Positions 43,766-52,260 are shown, counted from the stretch's first letter. The stretch is 52,919 bases of DNA from an uncultured Prevotellaceae bacterium (GCA_902761905.1 CACWMK010000014.1:1-52919); one strand, 5' to 3'. Translations and numbers: made by a program. Notes: generated from the letters alone by a model not told the origin.

Positions 43766-45079
43766 TTATAGATGTTTTTGGATATGAATTCTGTAACCAT
43801 AGACCGTTACCACCAGGAAACAGATGAGTGGCAGAACGAACGAGATGTTAGTGGCAGGCATACCCATCACCGTGCCCTCGTCGATGATCATAGCTTGCAG
43901 CGGGGGCAATACCGATCCACCCAGAATGGCCATGATAAGACCTGCAGCACCAAACTTGGCATCGTCGCCCAGTCCGTCGAGAGCTATACCATAGATGGTG
44001 GGGAACATCAGCGACATGCATCCGCTCACGCATACCAGACAGTACAGACCTATACGGTTTTGGAATCCGATTACACCCAGTGTAAACACCATAGCCAGCA
44101 CACCAAAGATGGCAAGCAGCATGGCGGGTTTTACGTACTTCATCAGGAATGTGGCGATGAATCGCGAACAGATAAAGAACAGCATGGCATAGATGTTGAA
44201 TCGCTGCGACAGCACCTCGGCTGCCTGCTCCTCCATACCCTCGGCCATAAACACACGCGTACCATATTGTATAATAAAGGTCCAGCACATTATCTGTGCA
44301 CCCACGTAGAAGAACTGGGCTATCACACCCTCGCGATAGTACTTGAGCGAGAAGATGCGGCGGATAGTAACCAGGAAGTGGATGTCGTGGTTGGCATCAC
44401 CTATCTTCGGCATTTTTGTAAAACGCATCAGCAGCAGCATGGCCACGATTACCAGTCCGATGATGAGGTAGGGCGATATGAGCACGCTCAGGTCGGCATC
44501 CTTCAGGGCCTCAAACTCAGTGTCGCTCAGCAGAGCACGCTCGTCGCTGCTCATGGGGTTGAGCTTGGCCTGGATGAAGTTCATGGCCACAAACATGCCG
44601 ATGATCGATCCGCAGGGGTTGAAACACTGCGCCATGTTGAGTCGTCGGGTGGCTGTGTCCTCAGGGCCCATGGTCAGGATATACGGATTGCACGATGTCT
44701 CTAGGAACGACAGTCCGCACGTCATGATGAAGTAGGCGATAAGGAAACATCCGTAGATGCCGATGGCTTTGGCAGGGAAGAATAGCAGGGCACCTGCGGC
44801 ATACAGTCCCAGTCCCATCAGCACTCCAGCCTTGTAAGAGAACTTACGTATGAAAATAGCTGCAGGGAATGCCATACAGAAGTATCCTCCATAGAATGCC
44901 ACCTGAACCAGTGTACCATCAGTCACGCTCATGCGGAATATCTTTGAGAATGCCTTAACCATCGGGTTGGTGATGTCGTTGGCAAATCCCCAGAGTGCAA
45001 AGCAGAACGTTACCAGTATAAAGGGCACGAGGTAGTTCACCCCGTCTTTTTTTATCAGAGATTGTTGTTGCTTTTCCAT
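43766..45079 (-). CDS. fucP: FucP-like sugar:proton symporter (MFS)
   Basis: A 437-residue transporter with twelve hydrophobic segments, of the FHS subfamily of the major facilitator superfamily (L-fucose permease, also glucose/galactose permeases). Typical pieces are FALWGFANDITNPMVKAFSK, GLSFLETSCNPYILTMGPED and RRLNMAQCFNPCGSIIGMFV. The close neighbourhood of L-hexose oxidation genes favours L-fucose or L-galactose as substrate over D-sugars. The gene lies 12 bases after the dehydrogenase and abuts the GH97 start. Confidence 0.85.
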   Translation of the reverse strand: MEKQQQSLIKKDGVNYLVPFILVTFCFALWGFANDITNPMVKAFSKIFRMSVTDGTLVQVAFYGGYFCMAFPAAIFIRKFSYKAGVLMGLGLYAAGALLFFPAKAIGIYGCFLIAYFIMTCGLSFLETSCNPYILTMGPEDTATRRLNMAQCFNPCGSIIGMFVAMNFIQAKLNPMSSDERALLSDTEFEALKDADLSVLISPYLIIGLVIVAMLLLMRFTKMPKIGDANHDIHFLVTIRRIFSLKYYREGVIAQFFYVGAQIMCWTFIIQYGTRVFMAEGMEEQAAEVLSQRFNIYAMLFFICSRFIATFLMKYVKPAMLLAIFGVLAMVFTLGVIGFQNRIGLYCLVCVSGCMSLMFPTIYGIALDGLGDDAKFGAAGLIMAILGGSVLPPLQAMIIDEGTVMGMPATNISFVLPLICFLVVTVYGYRIHIQKHL

Positions 45080-45091
45080 TTCTACAGGTCT

Positions 45092-46108
45092 TTAGAAGTG
45101 AACTAAGATACGGAAAACCTTGCCTGGTGCCTCGCTCCACTGGCGCATAGCCTCGGGTGCGGCCTCAGGTGCCACATCGTTTGAAATCAGACGGTCTACA
45201 GGGCATGTGCCACGTTGCAGATAGTGGATTACGGCACGGAAATCCTGTGGCTGGGCATTGCGCGAACCACGTATGTCGAGCTCCTTCTGAACGAAGTACT
45301 TGGTCTGGAAAGATACGTCGGTCTTGGCATAGCCTATGCATACCACGCGACCTGTAAATGCCACCTCGTTCACGGCCATCTGATATGTAGGAGCACTACC
45401 CACAGCCTCGATTATCACGTCAGGACCAAATCCACCTGTTATCTCCTGCAGACGGGCGTGTACATCCTCAGTCTTGGTGTTGATGGCGTATGCAGCACCC
45501 ATCTCCTTGGCCAGAGCCAGCTTCTCGTCGTCGATGTCGGCAGCGATTACTGTTGCACCACGCAGGGCTGAGCGAACGATGGCACCCATGCCCACCATGC
45601 CACAGCCTATAACCACTACAGTGTCGATATCAGTTACCTGAGCGCGATTCACAGCATGGAAACCTACACTCATGGGTTCGATAAGTGCACAGGTGCGTGG
45701 ATCAAGTCCCTCGGCAGGGATAATCTTCTCCCATGGCAGGGCGATAAACTCGCGCATGGCACCGTTGCGCTGCACACCCAGAGTCTCGTTATGCTCGCAG
45801 GCATTTACTCGCTGGTTGCGGCACGATGCACACTTGCCACAGTTGGTGTATGGATTGCAAGTCACCACCATGCCCGGCTTCAGTATCTCAGGCACGTCGG
45901 CACCCACCTTTTCGATCACAGCGCCCACCTCGTGTCCAGGTATCACGGGCATCTTTACCATTGGGTTGCGGCCCAACCATGTGTTCAGGTCAGAACCACA
46001 AAATCCCACATACTTCAGGCGCAGCAGCACCTCGCCGGCCTTCAACTCCTGTTCGGCCACGTCAACTATTTCCATCTGGCGCTCGCCAGAAATCTGTATT
46101 GCTTTCAT
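45092..46108 (-). CDS. Zinc-dependent medium-chain dehydrogenase, L-galactonate/L-fuconate dehydrogenase-like
   Basis: A 338-residue MDR-family oxidoreductase. Catalytic zinc ligands are in VGFCGSDLN and IPGHEVGAVIE, structural zinc cysteines in NCGKCASCRNQRVNAC, and the nucleotide fold in VVVIGCGMVGMGAI. It resembles LgoD/YjjN-type sugar-acid 5-dehydrogenases and sorbitol dehydrogenases. In this operon it would oxidise the aldonate made by the upstream enzymes. The exact substrate cannot be read from sequence. It is separated from the upstream amidohydrolase by a 147-bp repeat-filled gap. Confidence 0.82.
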   Translation of the reverse strand: MKAIQISGERQMEIVDVAEQELKAGEVLLRLKYVGFCGSDLNTWLGRNPMVKMPVIPGHEVGAVIEKVGADVPEILKPGMVVTCNPYTNCGKCASCRNQRVNACEHNETLGVQRNGAMREFIALPWEKIIPAEGLDPRTCALIEPMSVGFHAVNRAQVTDIDTVVVIGCGMVGMGAIVRSALRGATVIAADIDDEKLALAKEMGAAYAINTKTEDVHARLQEITGGFGPDVIIEAVGSAPTYQMAVNEVAFTGRVVCIGYAKTDVSFQTKYFVQKELDIRGSRNAQPQDFRAVIHYLQRGTCPVDRLISNDVAPEAAPEAMRQWSEAPGKVFRILVHF

Positions 46109-46123
46109 TTTACTTTTGTTTTA

Positions 46124-46247
46124 CCTACGGATTATTATTTTCTTTTTGCCTACGGATTATCTTTTTCTTTTTGCCTACGGATTATACGGATTTTACGAAT
46201 TAAATTTTAACGGAAAAAAATCTGTATAATCCGTAAAATCCGTAGGC
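46124..46247. repeat. CCTACGGAT hairpin repeat with one-sided ladder (copy 1)
   Basis: CCTACGGATTAT occurs at 46124, 46149 and 46174, spaced 25 bp, with T-rich CTTTTTG spacers. The last copy starts a palindrome that closes with GTAAAATCCGTAGGC ending at 46247. It lies inside the sugar operon between two co-directional genes. A second copy in the opposite layout is at 50322-50449. Confidence 0.9.
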
Positions 46248-46255
46248 CAAAATAT

Positions 46256-47167
46256 TTATTCACTCATGTTCTTAATGTAGGGCAGATCGGGCAGATTTTC
46301 GAAGCCGAAGAACTTCTTGGCATTCTCGCCTAGGAACAGGCGCTTCTCTTCGGCCGACAGCTCGGGCGATTTCTCCACAAAGTCGTAGCTCATCTTGTAG
46401 GTGATGGCTGTGATGGTGCGAGGATAGTCTGAACCCCATATCAGCTTGTCCATACCTACCTCGTCGGCTGCCTCCTTGATGGCACGGATGGCCGATGGGA
46501 ACGGGTAGAACTCGTCGTTGAACAGCCAGGTTATACCACCGCTCTCCACGTATACATTCTCGTGTCGGGCCAGACGTATCTGACTCATCCATCCCTCGCG
46601 AGTCACCATGCCAAAGTGGCCTATTGCAATCTTCAGCTTGGGGCACTCCTGTATTATCTCCTCCATCTGCCCCACCTGTGCGGCACCGTCCTGCAGCTCT
46701 ATGCCCAGTATCTTGCCATTGTCCTCAAGCATGTGCATCAGTTGCATCATCTCGTCGGTCAGGAACTGCTGTGGCAGTCGTGCGGCAGGCACCTTCATGC
46801 CTCTGAATGTCTCGACCACTGCTGGGGCTACCTCGATAAAACCGGGATGGCGATAGTCCACCATGCCAAACGCGAAGAAACGATTGGGATAGCGACTCTC
46901 CACCTGTATCAGATAGCTGTTCTGTATGCCGTCGATAAACTCCTGAGTAACCACAGCTGCTGCCACTTGGGCATAGTCCATATTGCTAAGGAATCTTTCG
47001 GCAGTGTTCTGTCCGTCAGTCATGTATGGCGGCAACATCTGTCGCTCTTCGCCAAAAAACAGCGAACGGCTGCGATTGGGCTCAAGCTGACATATACGTT
47101 GTCCGTCTACTACAGTGTCTTGATTCAGCCACAAATGGCTGTGTGCATCGATTATGAGTTTTTCCAT
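46256..47167 (-). CDS. Amidohydrolase-family lactonase (L-fuconolactonase/L-galactonolactonase-like)
   Basis: A 303-residue metal-dependent hydrolase of the amidohydrolase_2 group. The N-terminal IDAHSHLWL metal motif, IAIGHFGMV and LIWGSDYPRTITAI (terminal Asp) fit the fold. Family members include L-fuconolactone and related sugar lactone hydrolases. It overlaps the aldo-keto reductase gene by 16 bases, so the two are translationally coupled, which supports the order sugar dehydrogenase then lactonase. Confidence 0.85.
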   Translation of the reverse strand: MEKLIIDAHSHLWLNQDTVVDGQRICQLEPNRSRSLFFGEERQMLPPYMTDGQNTAERFLSNMDYAQVAAAVVTQEFIDGIQNSYLIQVESRYPNRFFAFGMVDYRHPGFIEVAPAVVETFRGMKVPAARLPQQFLTDEMMQLMHMLEDNGKILGIELQDGAAQVGQMEEIIQECPKLKIAIGHFGMVTREGWMSQIRLARHENVYVESGGITWLFNDEFYPFPSAIRAIKEAADEVGMDKLIWGSDYPRTITAITYKMSYDFVEKSPELSAEEKRLFLGENAKKFFGFENLPDLPYIKNMSE

Positions 47168-48102
47168 CTTACAAACATTTGGTCGCCGATGATCTCCTGT
47201 ACCTTACGTACCAGTTCCTCGTCCATCGGCTCGTTTACATATTGTATATTCTTTAACACATTCTTTGGATTAGCACTGCTGAAGAGTGTTGTGGCTATAC
47301 GTGGATTCATGCTGGTAGAGAACTGGATAGCCAACTTGTCGATGGGGTAGCCCTGCTCCTCGCAGTACTGGGCTGCCTTGGCACATGCTCGCTGCAGATC
47401 CTTGCCTGCCGGATGCCAGTCGGGTGCTCCACGCTGCGACAGCAGTCCCATCGAGAATGGCGAAGCATTGATCACACCCACACCGTGCTGCTCGAAGAAT
47501 CCCAGATAGTCGGCCAGCAGTGTATCGTTCAGCGAGTAGTGGCAGAAGTTCAGAATGCTCTCCACTGTGCCTGCTGGTGCGTGCTCTACCACCCACTTCA
47601 GGTTCTCAGGCTGCAGGTCGGTGATACCCACGTGCTTCACCACGCCCTTCTCGCGCAGCTCCACCAGTGCGGGCAGCGTCTCGTCGACAATGAGTTGCAG
47701 TCCGCCCTCCATGTCGCCCTGAAACTCTATGTCGTGCACGTTTATCAGGTCGATGTAATCTACGTTCAGTCGCTCCATACTCTCGTACACACTCTCCTGA
47801 GCGCGCTTGGCGCTGTAGTCCCAGGTGTTAATGCCGTTGTGTCCGTATCGGCCCACCTTGGTCGACAGATAGTATTTCTCATGTGGTATGTCCTTAAGCG
47901 CCTTGCCCAGCACGGTCTCGGCCTTAAGGTGTCCATAGTAGGGCGACACGTCGATGAAGTTGATGCCGTTGTCAACTGCCGTGTGTACAGCCTCTATACC
48001 CTCTTCCTCGCGGATGCTGTGGAACACTCCGCCCAGCGATGATGCGCCGAATCCCAGATTCGACACCTTCATGCCAGTTTTTCCGATTTCGTTGTAAACC
48101 AT
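47152..48102 (-). CDS. Aldo-keto reductase, L-galactose/L-fucose dehydrogenase-like
   Basis: A 316-residue AKR with the catalytic Tyr in DVSPYYGHLKAE, Lys in STKVGRYG and His in INVHDIEFQ. The sequence resembles L-galactose dehydrogenase of plants and L-fucose dehydrogenases (GFGASSLGGVF, INASPFSMGLLSQRGAPDWH). It would oxidise the free sugar to its lactone with NAD(P). First gene of the five-gene operon that continues with lactonase, dehydrogenase, symporter and GH97. L-Fucose is 6-deoxy-L-galactose, so the two substrates cannot be told apart here. Confidence 0.87.
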   Translation of the reverse strand: MVYNEIGKTGMKVSNLGFGASSLGGVFHSIREEEGIEAVHTAVDNGINFIDVSPYYGHLKAETVLGKALKDIPHEKYYLSTKVGRYGHNGINTWDYSAKRAQESVYESMERLNVDYIDLINVHDIEFQGDMEGGLQLIVDETLPALVELREKGVVKHVGITDLQPENLKWVVEHAPAGTVESILNFCHYSLNDTLLADYLGFFEQHGVGVINASPFSMGLLSQRGAPDWHPAGKDLQRACAKAAQYCEEQGYPIDKLAIQFSTSMNPRIATTLFSSANPKNVLKNIQYVNEPMDEELVRKVQEIIGDQMFVRWKNS

Positions 48103-48116
48103 ATTGTTGATATTAG

Positions 48117-48908
48117 TTAGATGTTATATGCGTCGTTTGTCATTTCCACGGCCACTGTCTCATCGCGGAATCGCTCCATGGGGTAGTACTCCAGTCCGTC
48201 GTAGCGGCCTCTGTCGCCCCACGAGTTCTTCATGATGAAGTATCGCTCGCCGTCATCATCGTGAGCCAGACCTACTATGGCCATAGCATGATGCTTGTCC
48301 TCCCAGCACACCCCGTGGTGCATGCGCACTGCGTGCTCTGTCTTGGCCATCAGTGTGTCGATGGGTATGTTCAGATAGCGCTCGTGTGTCCAGTTGTCGG
48401 GCATCTCCAGCTCGCTCTCCTCGTTATACGGCTTGCTGTCGTCGCACATCAGCGCTATGTATTCGCCAGGCTTGCACACACTGCGGGCAAACTCCTGTGG
48501 GGTGTATTGTGCGCCCAGCATAAACACGTAGCGTGGTGCGGGCGCGTCGGGCTTTCGCATGGCGTCGTAGCCGCAAATGCCGTATTTCTCAATCATCGTT
48601 ATCAGTGTGGTGGGCTCGCCACGCTTGGTGGCAGGGCATGCCTTCTCTTGCTCTATCATCTTCTCTATATAATAAGGTGACAGGTTCACAGAGTCGCCCC
48701 AGCTCAGGTGCTCTGTCTCTATGGCGGCCAGCATGGCGTATATCCAGCATGTCTGGGCGTCGCCCTGGTCCTTCACAGGCGTCATGCGGTTCATCACGTC
48801 TATCGTGAAGTGCTTGCCATCGGGCGTGTATCCGCTCTGTTGGTGAGCACATGCGCCCATCATCATCACCACCACTGCCGCTATGGCCATCTTCGTTTTA
48901 AGTTTCAT
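48117..48908 (-). CDS. Papain-like (C1 family) cysteine peptidase lipoprotein
   Basis: A 263-residue protein with a lipobox (VVMMMGACAH) and the papain-type active site: Gln and Cys in VKDQGDAQTCWIYAMLAAIE, His in DKHHAMAIVGLAHD and Asn in FIMKNSWGDRG. Likely a periplasmic or surface protease. The start at 48908 gives MKLKTKMAIAAVVVMMMGAC. A -7 box ends only five bases upstream, so the message may be leaderless or begin at the second Met (48890). It is divergent from the deoxynucleoside kinases and its end lies 14 bases from the aldo-keto reductase start. Confidence 0.85.
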   Translation of the reverse strand: MKLKTKMAIAAVVVMMMGACAHQQSGYTPDGKHFTIDVMNRMTPVKDQGDAQTCWIYAMLAAIETEHLSWGDSVNLSPYYIEKMIEQEKACPATKRGEPTTLITMIEKYGICGYDAMRKPDAPAPRYVFMLGAQYTPQEFARSVCKPGEYIALMCDDSKPYNEESELEMPDNWTHERYLNIPIDTLMAKTEHAVRMHHGVCWEDKHHAMAIVGLAHDDDGERYFIMKNSWGDRGRYDGLEYYPMERFRDETVAVEMTNDAYNI

Positions 48909-48913
48909 GGCTG

Positions 48914-49026
48914 CAAAGATAGCCTTTTTTTGGCACGAATTACACGAATTAACACGAAAAAAGTATTGCCGACATGAAAAAAATCGATAAAATCGCATAA
49001 TAGGTGCCGAAAAAGTCGTATCTTTG
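48914..49026. promoter_or_regulatory. Divergent promoters for the C1 peptidase and the kinases, with a short ACGAATT repeat
   Basis: The minus-strand -7 box TATCTTTG lies at 48921-48914 and the plus-strand TATCTTTG at 49019-49026; both are followed by GCAGCC. Between them GGCACGAATTACACGAATTA is a dispersed AT-rich repeat (48931-48958). Confidence 0.6.
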
Positions 49027-49044
49027 CAGCCCAATTAGATTGAT

Positions 49045-49659
49045 ATGCATATCGCAGTAGCAGGAAATATAGGTAGTGGTAAGTCCACGCTCACCCGTCT
49101 CCTGGCCCGTCACTACGGCTGGGAACCACGGTTCGAGGCGGTGGACCATAACCCGTATCTCGAGGATTACTACCGCGATATCCATCGCTGGTCGTTCAAC
49201 ATGGAGGTGTATTTCCTAAAGGAGCGTTTCCGCGACCTTATCGACATCGCCAAGGCCGATCACGACGTCATTCAGGACCGTACCATCTACGAGGGCGTGT
49301 ATGTGTTTATGGAGAACAATCGCGATATGGGAAACCTCTCCGAGCGCGACTACGAGACCTATATTGAACTGTTCGAACAGATGATGTCGGTAGTAAAACT
49401 GCCCGACCTCATGATCTACCTCCATGCATCTGTGCCACACCTGGTTAGCAATATCCAAAAGCGTGGGCGCGACTACGAGCAGAGCATCCAGCTTGAGTAT
49501 CTGCAGAACCTGAACCGTCGTTACGACGAGTTCATCTTCCATAAGTATCAGGGCCGCGTCATCACCATCGAGAAAGACGAGCTCGACTTTCTGAACACCC
49601 CTCGCGACCTTGCCGGCATCATCGACAAGATCGACGCAACCCTCTTCGGATTGTTTTAA
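49045..49659 (+). CDS. Deoxynucleoside kinase (dAK/dGK family), first of tandem pair
   Basis: A 204-residue kinase that phosphorylates deoxyadenosine or deoxyguanosine for nucleotide salvage. The P-loop is in IAVAGNIGSGKSTLTRLLA, the substrate motif in VIQDRTIYEGVYVF, and the LID arginines in KRGRDYEQSI. The paralogue 33 bases downstream has about half of its residues in common. In lactobacilli two such genes encode a dAK/dGK heterodimer, so a heterodimer here is a reasonable inference. The stop codon falls in an ATTAAA-type repeat. Confidence 0.9.
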   Translation: MHIAVAGNIGSGKSTLTRLLARHYGWEPRFEAVDHNPYLEDYYRDIHRWSFNMEVYFLKERFRDLIDIAKADHDVIQDRTIYEGVYVFMENNRDMGNLSERDYETYIELFEQMMSVVKLPDLMIYLHASVPHLVSNIQKRGRDYEQSIQLEYLQNLNRRYDEFIFHKYQGRVITIEKDELDFLNTPRDLAGIIDKIDATLFGLF

Positions 49660-49685
49660 TGTTTAATCTTTAATGTTTAATGTAA
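49655..49685 (-). repeat. ATTAAACATTAAAG-type AT-rich repeat between the kinase genes
   Basis: On the minus strand this matches the AT-rich repeat at 267, 648 and 3599 (TTACATTAAACATTAAAGAT). It supplies the TAA of the first kinase gene. Confidence 0.8.
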
Positions 49686-49692
49686 AGATATT

Positions 49693-50313
49693 ATGCACAT
49701 CGCAGTAGCAGGAAACATCGGTAGTGGCAAGACCACACTCACCAAACTGTTGGCCCATCGTTACAACTGGACCCCACGTTTCGAACCCGTCGACAACAAT
49801 CCCTATCTGGCTGATTTCTACGCAGATATGCCACGTTGGTCGTTCAATCTTCAGATTTATTTCTTGAACAAGCGATTCAAGGAGGTGGTCGAGATTTCTA
49901 AGTCTACCGACACGTTGATACAGGACCGCACCATCTTTGAGGATGCACGCATATTTGCGCCCAACCTGCACGACCAGGGCATGATGAGCGATCGCGACTT
50001 TGCTAATTATACCGACCTGTTCGACCTGATGATGTCGCTCGTAAAACTGCCCGACCTCATGATCTACATCCGCTCCAGCATACCCACGCTGGTGTCGCAG
50101 ATAGCCAAGCGCGGCCGCGAGTACGAGCAGAGCATCCGATTGGACTACCTGCAGGGGCTGGAGAAGCGCTACGAGGAGTGGATAGCCACCTATCGTGGTC
50201 CGCTGATCATCGTGGATGGCGACAACTGCAAGTTTGGCGACCGCCCCGAGGACTTCAAGATGGTCTGCGAACTCATCGACCAGAAGCTCTACGGCCTCTT
50301 CCCGTTGGAATAA
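49693..50313 (+). CDS. Deoxynucleoside kinase (dAK/dGK family), second of tandem pair
   Basis: A 206-residue paralogue of the preceding kinase: P-loop IAVAGNIGSGKTTLTKLLA, substrate motif LIQDRTIFEDARIF, LID AKRGREYEQSI. The active-site surroundings differ (EGVYVF versus EDARIF), as expected if the two copies prefer different bases. The start ATGCACATCGCAGTAGCAGG is nearly identical to that of the first gene. Both are probably cotranscribed from the promoter at 49019. Confidence 0.9.
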   Translation: MHIAVAGNIGSGKTTLTKLLAHRYNWTPRFEPVDNNPYLADFYADMPRWSFNLQIYFLNKRFKEVVEISKSTDTLIQDRTIFEDARIFAPNLHDQGMMSDRDFANYTDLFDLMMSLVKLPDLMIYIRSSIPTLVSQIAKRGREYEQSIRLDYLQGLEKRYEEWIATYRGPLIIVDGDNCKFGDRPEDFKMVCELIDQKLYGLFPLE

Positions 50314-50321
50314 TATATATG

Positions 50322-50449
50322 GCCTACGGATTTTACGGATTATACAGATTTAATTAATCCGAAAAGAAAAAAAATCAGTAAAATCCGTATAATCCGTAGG
50401 CAAAAAGAAAAAGATAATCCGTAGGTAAAAAGAAAATATAATCCGTAGG
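50322..50449. repeat. CCTACGGAT hairpin repeat with one-sided ladder (copy 2)
   Basis: GCCTACGGATTTTACGGATT (50322 on) opens a palindrome that closes with AATCCGTAGGC ending at 50401. Two further CCGTAGG copies follow at 50419 and 50443, spaced 24-25 bp, with AAAAAGAAA spacers. The ladder is on the opposite side relative to copy 1. Confidence 0.9.
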
Positions 50450-50466
50450 TAATAAATAATAGTAGT

Positions 50467-51711
50467 ATGATTCAGGATTACGAAATAATGGCCCCTGTAG
50501 GCTCCCGCGAGAGCCTTGCCGCAGCTATACAGGCTGGGGCCGACAGCATTTACTTTGGTATCGAGAAGCTGAACATGCGCGCACATTCAGCCTCTACATT
50601 CACTATCGACGACCTGCGCGAGATAGCCGCCACCTGCGATGAACATGGCATCAAGAGCTACCTCACCGTCAACACTATCATCTATGGCGAGGATATCCCT
50701 CTGATGCACGAGATCATCGATGCAGCCAAACAGGCCGGCATATCAGCCGTTATCGCCAGCGATGTGGCTGTGATGACCTATTGCCGCCGTGTGGGTCAGG
50801 AGGTGCACCTCAGCACCCAGCTCAACATATCTAATATCGAGGCACTAAAGTTCTACGCCCAGTTTGCCGATGTGGTAGTGCTGGCTCGCGAGCTCAATAT
50901 GGACCAGGTGGCCGAGATATTCCGCCAGGTTGAGGAGCAGAACATCTGTGGTCCCTCGGGCCATCAGATTCGTATCGAGATGTTCTGTCATGGAGCCCTG
51001 TGCATGGCCATCAGCGGCAAGTGCTATATGAGTCTGCATGCCGCCAATCGCTCGGCCAATCGTGGCGAGTGCATACAGGTGTGCCGCCGCTCTTATACCG
51101 CTACCGATAACGAGACGGGCTATCAGCTCGACATCGACAACAAGTATATCATGTCGCCTAAGGATCTTAAGACCGTTCGCTTCATCGATCGCATGATGCG
51201 CTCAGGTGTACGTGTGTTCAAGATCGAAGGTCGCGCCCGTGGCCCCGAGTATGTCTATACCGTGGTCACCACCTATCGCGAGGCCATCCAGGCTGTGCTC
51301 GATGGCACATTCACCGAGGAGAAGAAAGATGAGTGGGATGCCCGTCTGGCCACAGTGTTCAATCGTGGATTCTGGGATGGCTACTATCAGGGGCAGACCA
51401 TGGGCGAGTGGAACAAGCACTATGGCAGCAATGCCACCGAGCGCAAGGTCTACATAGGCAAGGGCGTCAAGTACTTCTCTAAACTTGGCGTGGCCGAGTT
51501 CACCGTCGAGGCCAATACCTTCAAGGTGGGCGACAAGATGCTCATCACTGGTCCTACCACAGGAGTGATGTACGTAACAGCCGACGAGATACACGGCGAC
51601 AACGGCCCAGTAGAGGTTGCCGAGAAGGGCACCCGAGTGTCGATAGCCGTCACCGATAAGATTCGTCCTAGCGATAAGCTCTTTAAGTTAGAGCCAGTCC
51701 AGGCAGAATAA
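50467..51711 (+). CDS. U32-family protein (TrhP/YegQ-like)
   Basis: A 414-residue member of peptidase family U32, a group now associated with tRNA U34 5-hydroxylation (TrhP) and related RNA modifications. Features are the TIM-barrel start EIMAPVGSRESLAAAIQAGA, HLSTQLNISN and the iron-sulfur-type cysteine set in MFCHGALCMAISGKC and RGECIQVCRRSY, then VFKIEGRARGPEYV. Length and cysteine pattern fit TrhP. A perfect hairpin terminator follows. Confidence 0.88.
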   Translation: MIQDYEIMAPVGSRESLAAAIQAGADSIYFGIEKLNMRAHSASTFTIDDLREIAATCDEHGIKSYLTVNTIIYGEDIPLMHEIIDAAKQAGISAVIASDVAVMTYCRRVGQEVHLSTQLNISNIEALKFYAQFADVVVLARELNMDQVAEIFRQVEEQNICGPSGHQIRIEMFCHGALCMAISGKCYMSLHAANRSANRGECIQVCRRSYTATDNETGYQLDIDNKYIMSPKDLKTVRFIDRMMRSGVRVFKIEGRARGPEYVYTVVTTYREAIQAVLDGTFTEEKKDEWDARLATVFNRGFWDGYYQGQTMGEWNKHYGSNATERKVYIGKGVKYFSKLGVAEFTVEANTFKVGDKMLITGPTTGVMYVTADEIHGDNGPVEVAEKGTRVSIAVTDKIRPSDKLFKLEPVQAE

Positions 51712-51714
51712 CAT

Positions 51715-51744
51715 AATTAGGGTCGCATCACTGCGACCCTAATT
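51715..51744 (+). terminator. Terminator of the U32 gene
   Basis: AATTAGGGTCGCA (51715-51727) and TGCGACCCTAATT (51732-51744) form a perfect 13-bp stem with a 4-base loop, followed by CCTTTCC. Confidence 0.88.
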
Positions 51745-51914
51745 CCTTTCCAACCAATTACTAATCACTATACTAACAAAAACCTATAAATGTATGAAAA
51801 AACTAACCTTTCGACTATTATTTCTTATTTCTGGTGCAAAGGTAAGCACAAAAGTTCATCTGCGCAAATCCGTTCAACGAATCTGCGATTTTAATCTGCG
51901 AACACCCTTATCCG

Positions 51915-52004
51915 TTATGCCTTGTGGTTATAATGCCTGATAAGAAGTGCCACACCAACGGTAGCAACTACGAATTCTGCAGCAACAATGCCTACGTATA
52001 CCAT
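51915..52004 (-). CDS. 29-residue membrane micro-protein downstream of a cobalamin riboswitch
   Basis: ATG at 52004 opens MVYVGIVAAEFVVATVG, continues VALLIRHYNHKA and stops at 51915. One hydrophobic helix carries a Glu near its middle and ends in a basic tail, a plausible single-pass membrane peptide. It is the only open frame of sense between the riboswitch and the convergent U32 terminator, so it is the apparent regulated product. I know no family for it. It could also be a remnant of a longer vitamin B12 gene whose rest was lost to the repeat-like sequence at 51855-51905 (ATCTGCG units). Confidence 0.55.
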   Translation of the reverse strand: MVYVGIVAAEFVVATVGVALLIRHYNHKA

Positions 52005-52054
52005 ACTTAAATAAAACAATTGTGCCTCGTGCCCTTACATCGAGAGCCTCGGCT

Positions 52055-52240
52055 GGTTTCCATGTCAGGCTGGTCTTCAGACTTTGCTCCACTCTCAAGC
52101 GCCTTCTCATCCACGTTTGCGGTGGACAATGGCCTAGTTGCTTAAGAGCCATAATGGAGTTCACTGCTGCGGGACAGTTGGAGATTCTCACTCACATTCC
52201 CAATTAAGCACAGCTACGTGCACCTCACAGGGCGGACTTC
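52055..52240 (-). ncRNA. Cobalamin (B12) riboswitch
   Basis: On the minus strand the conserved boxes appear in order: GGTGCAC (about 52224), ATTGGGAA, GTGAGAATC, CTGTCCCGCAGCAGTGA, a CCATTGTCC...GAGAAGG stem region, and the B12 box GTCTGAAGACCAGCCTGACA (about 52080-52061). Flanks CCTGT and ACATGG can close P1. The promoter lies just upstream at 52261-52292. It should repress the downstream product when adenosyl- or methylcobalamin is plentiful. The ligand subtype cannot be decided by eye. Confidence 0.93.
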
Positions 52241-52260
52241 TGTGTTTCAGATCCGCACTG

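Noticed and set aside
46124-46247. Rho-independent terminator inside the sugar operon
   Set aside because: The hairpin belongs to a dispersed repeat family with the same sequence at 50322. The genes on both sides are co-directional and functionally linked, so readthrough is more likely.
51837-51844. Minus-strand TACCTTTG box as a gene promoter
   Set aside because: No reading frame follows on the minus strand before the U32 terminator.
51794-51940. Plus-strand ORF starting MKKLTFRLLFLISG
   Set aside because: After 14 signal-like residues it runs into repeat sequence and then antisense to the riboswitch-linked micro-ORF. It lies behind the U32 terminator and has no family features.
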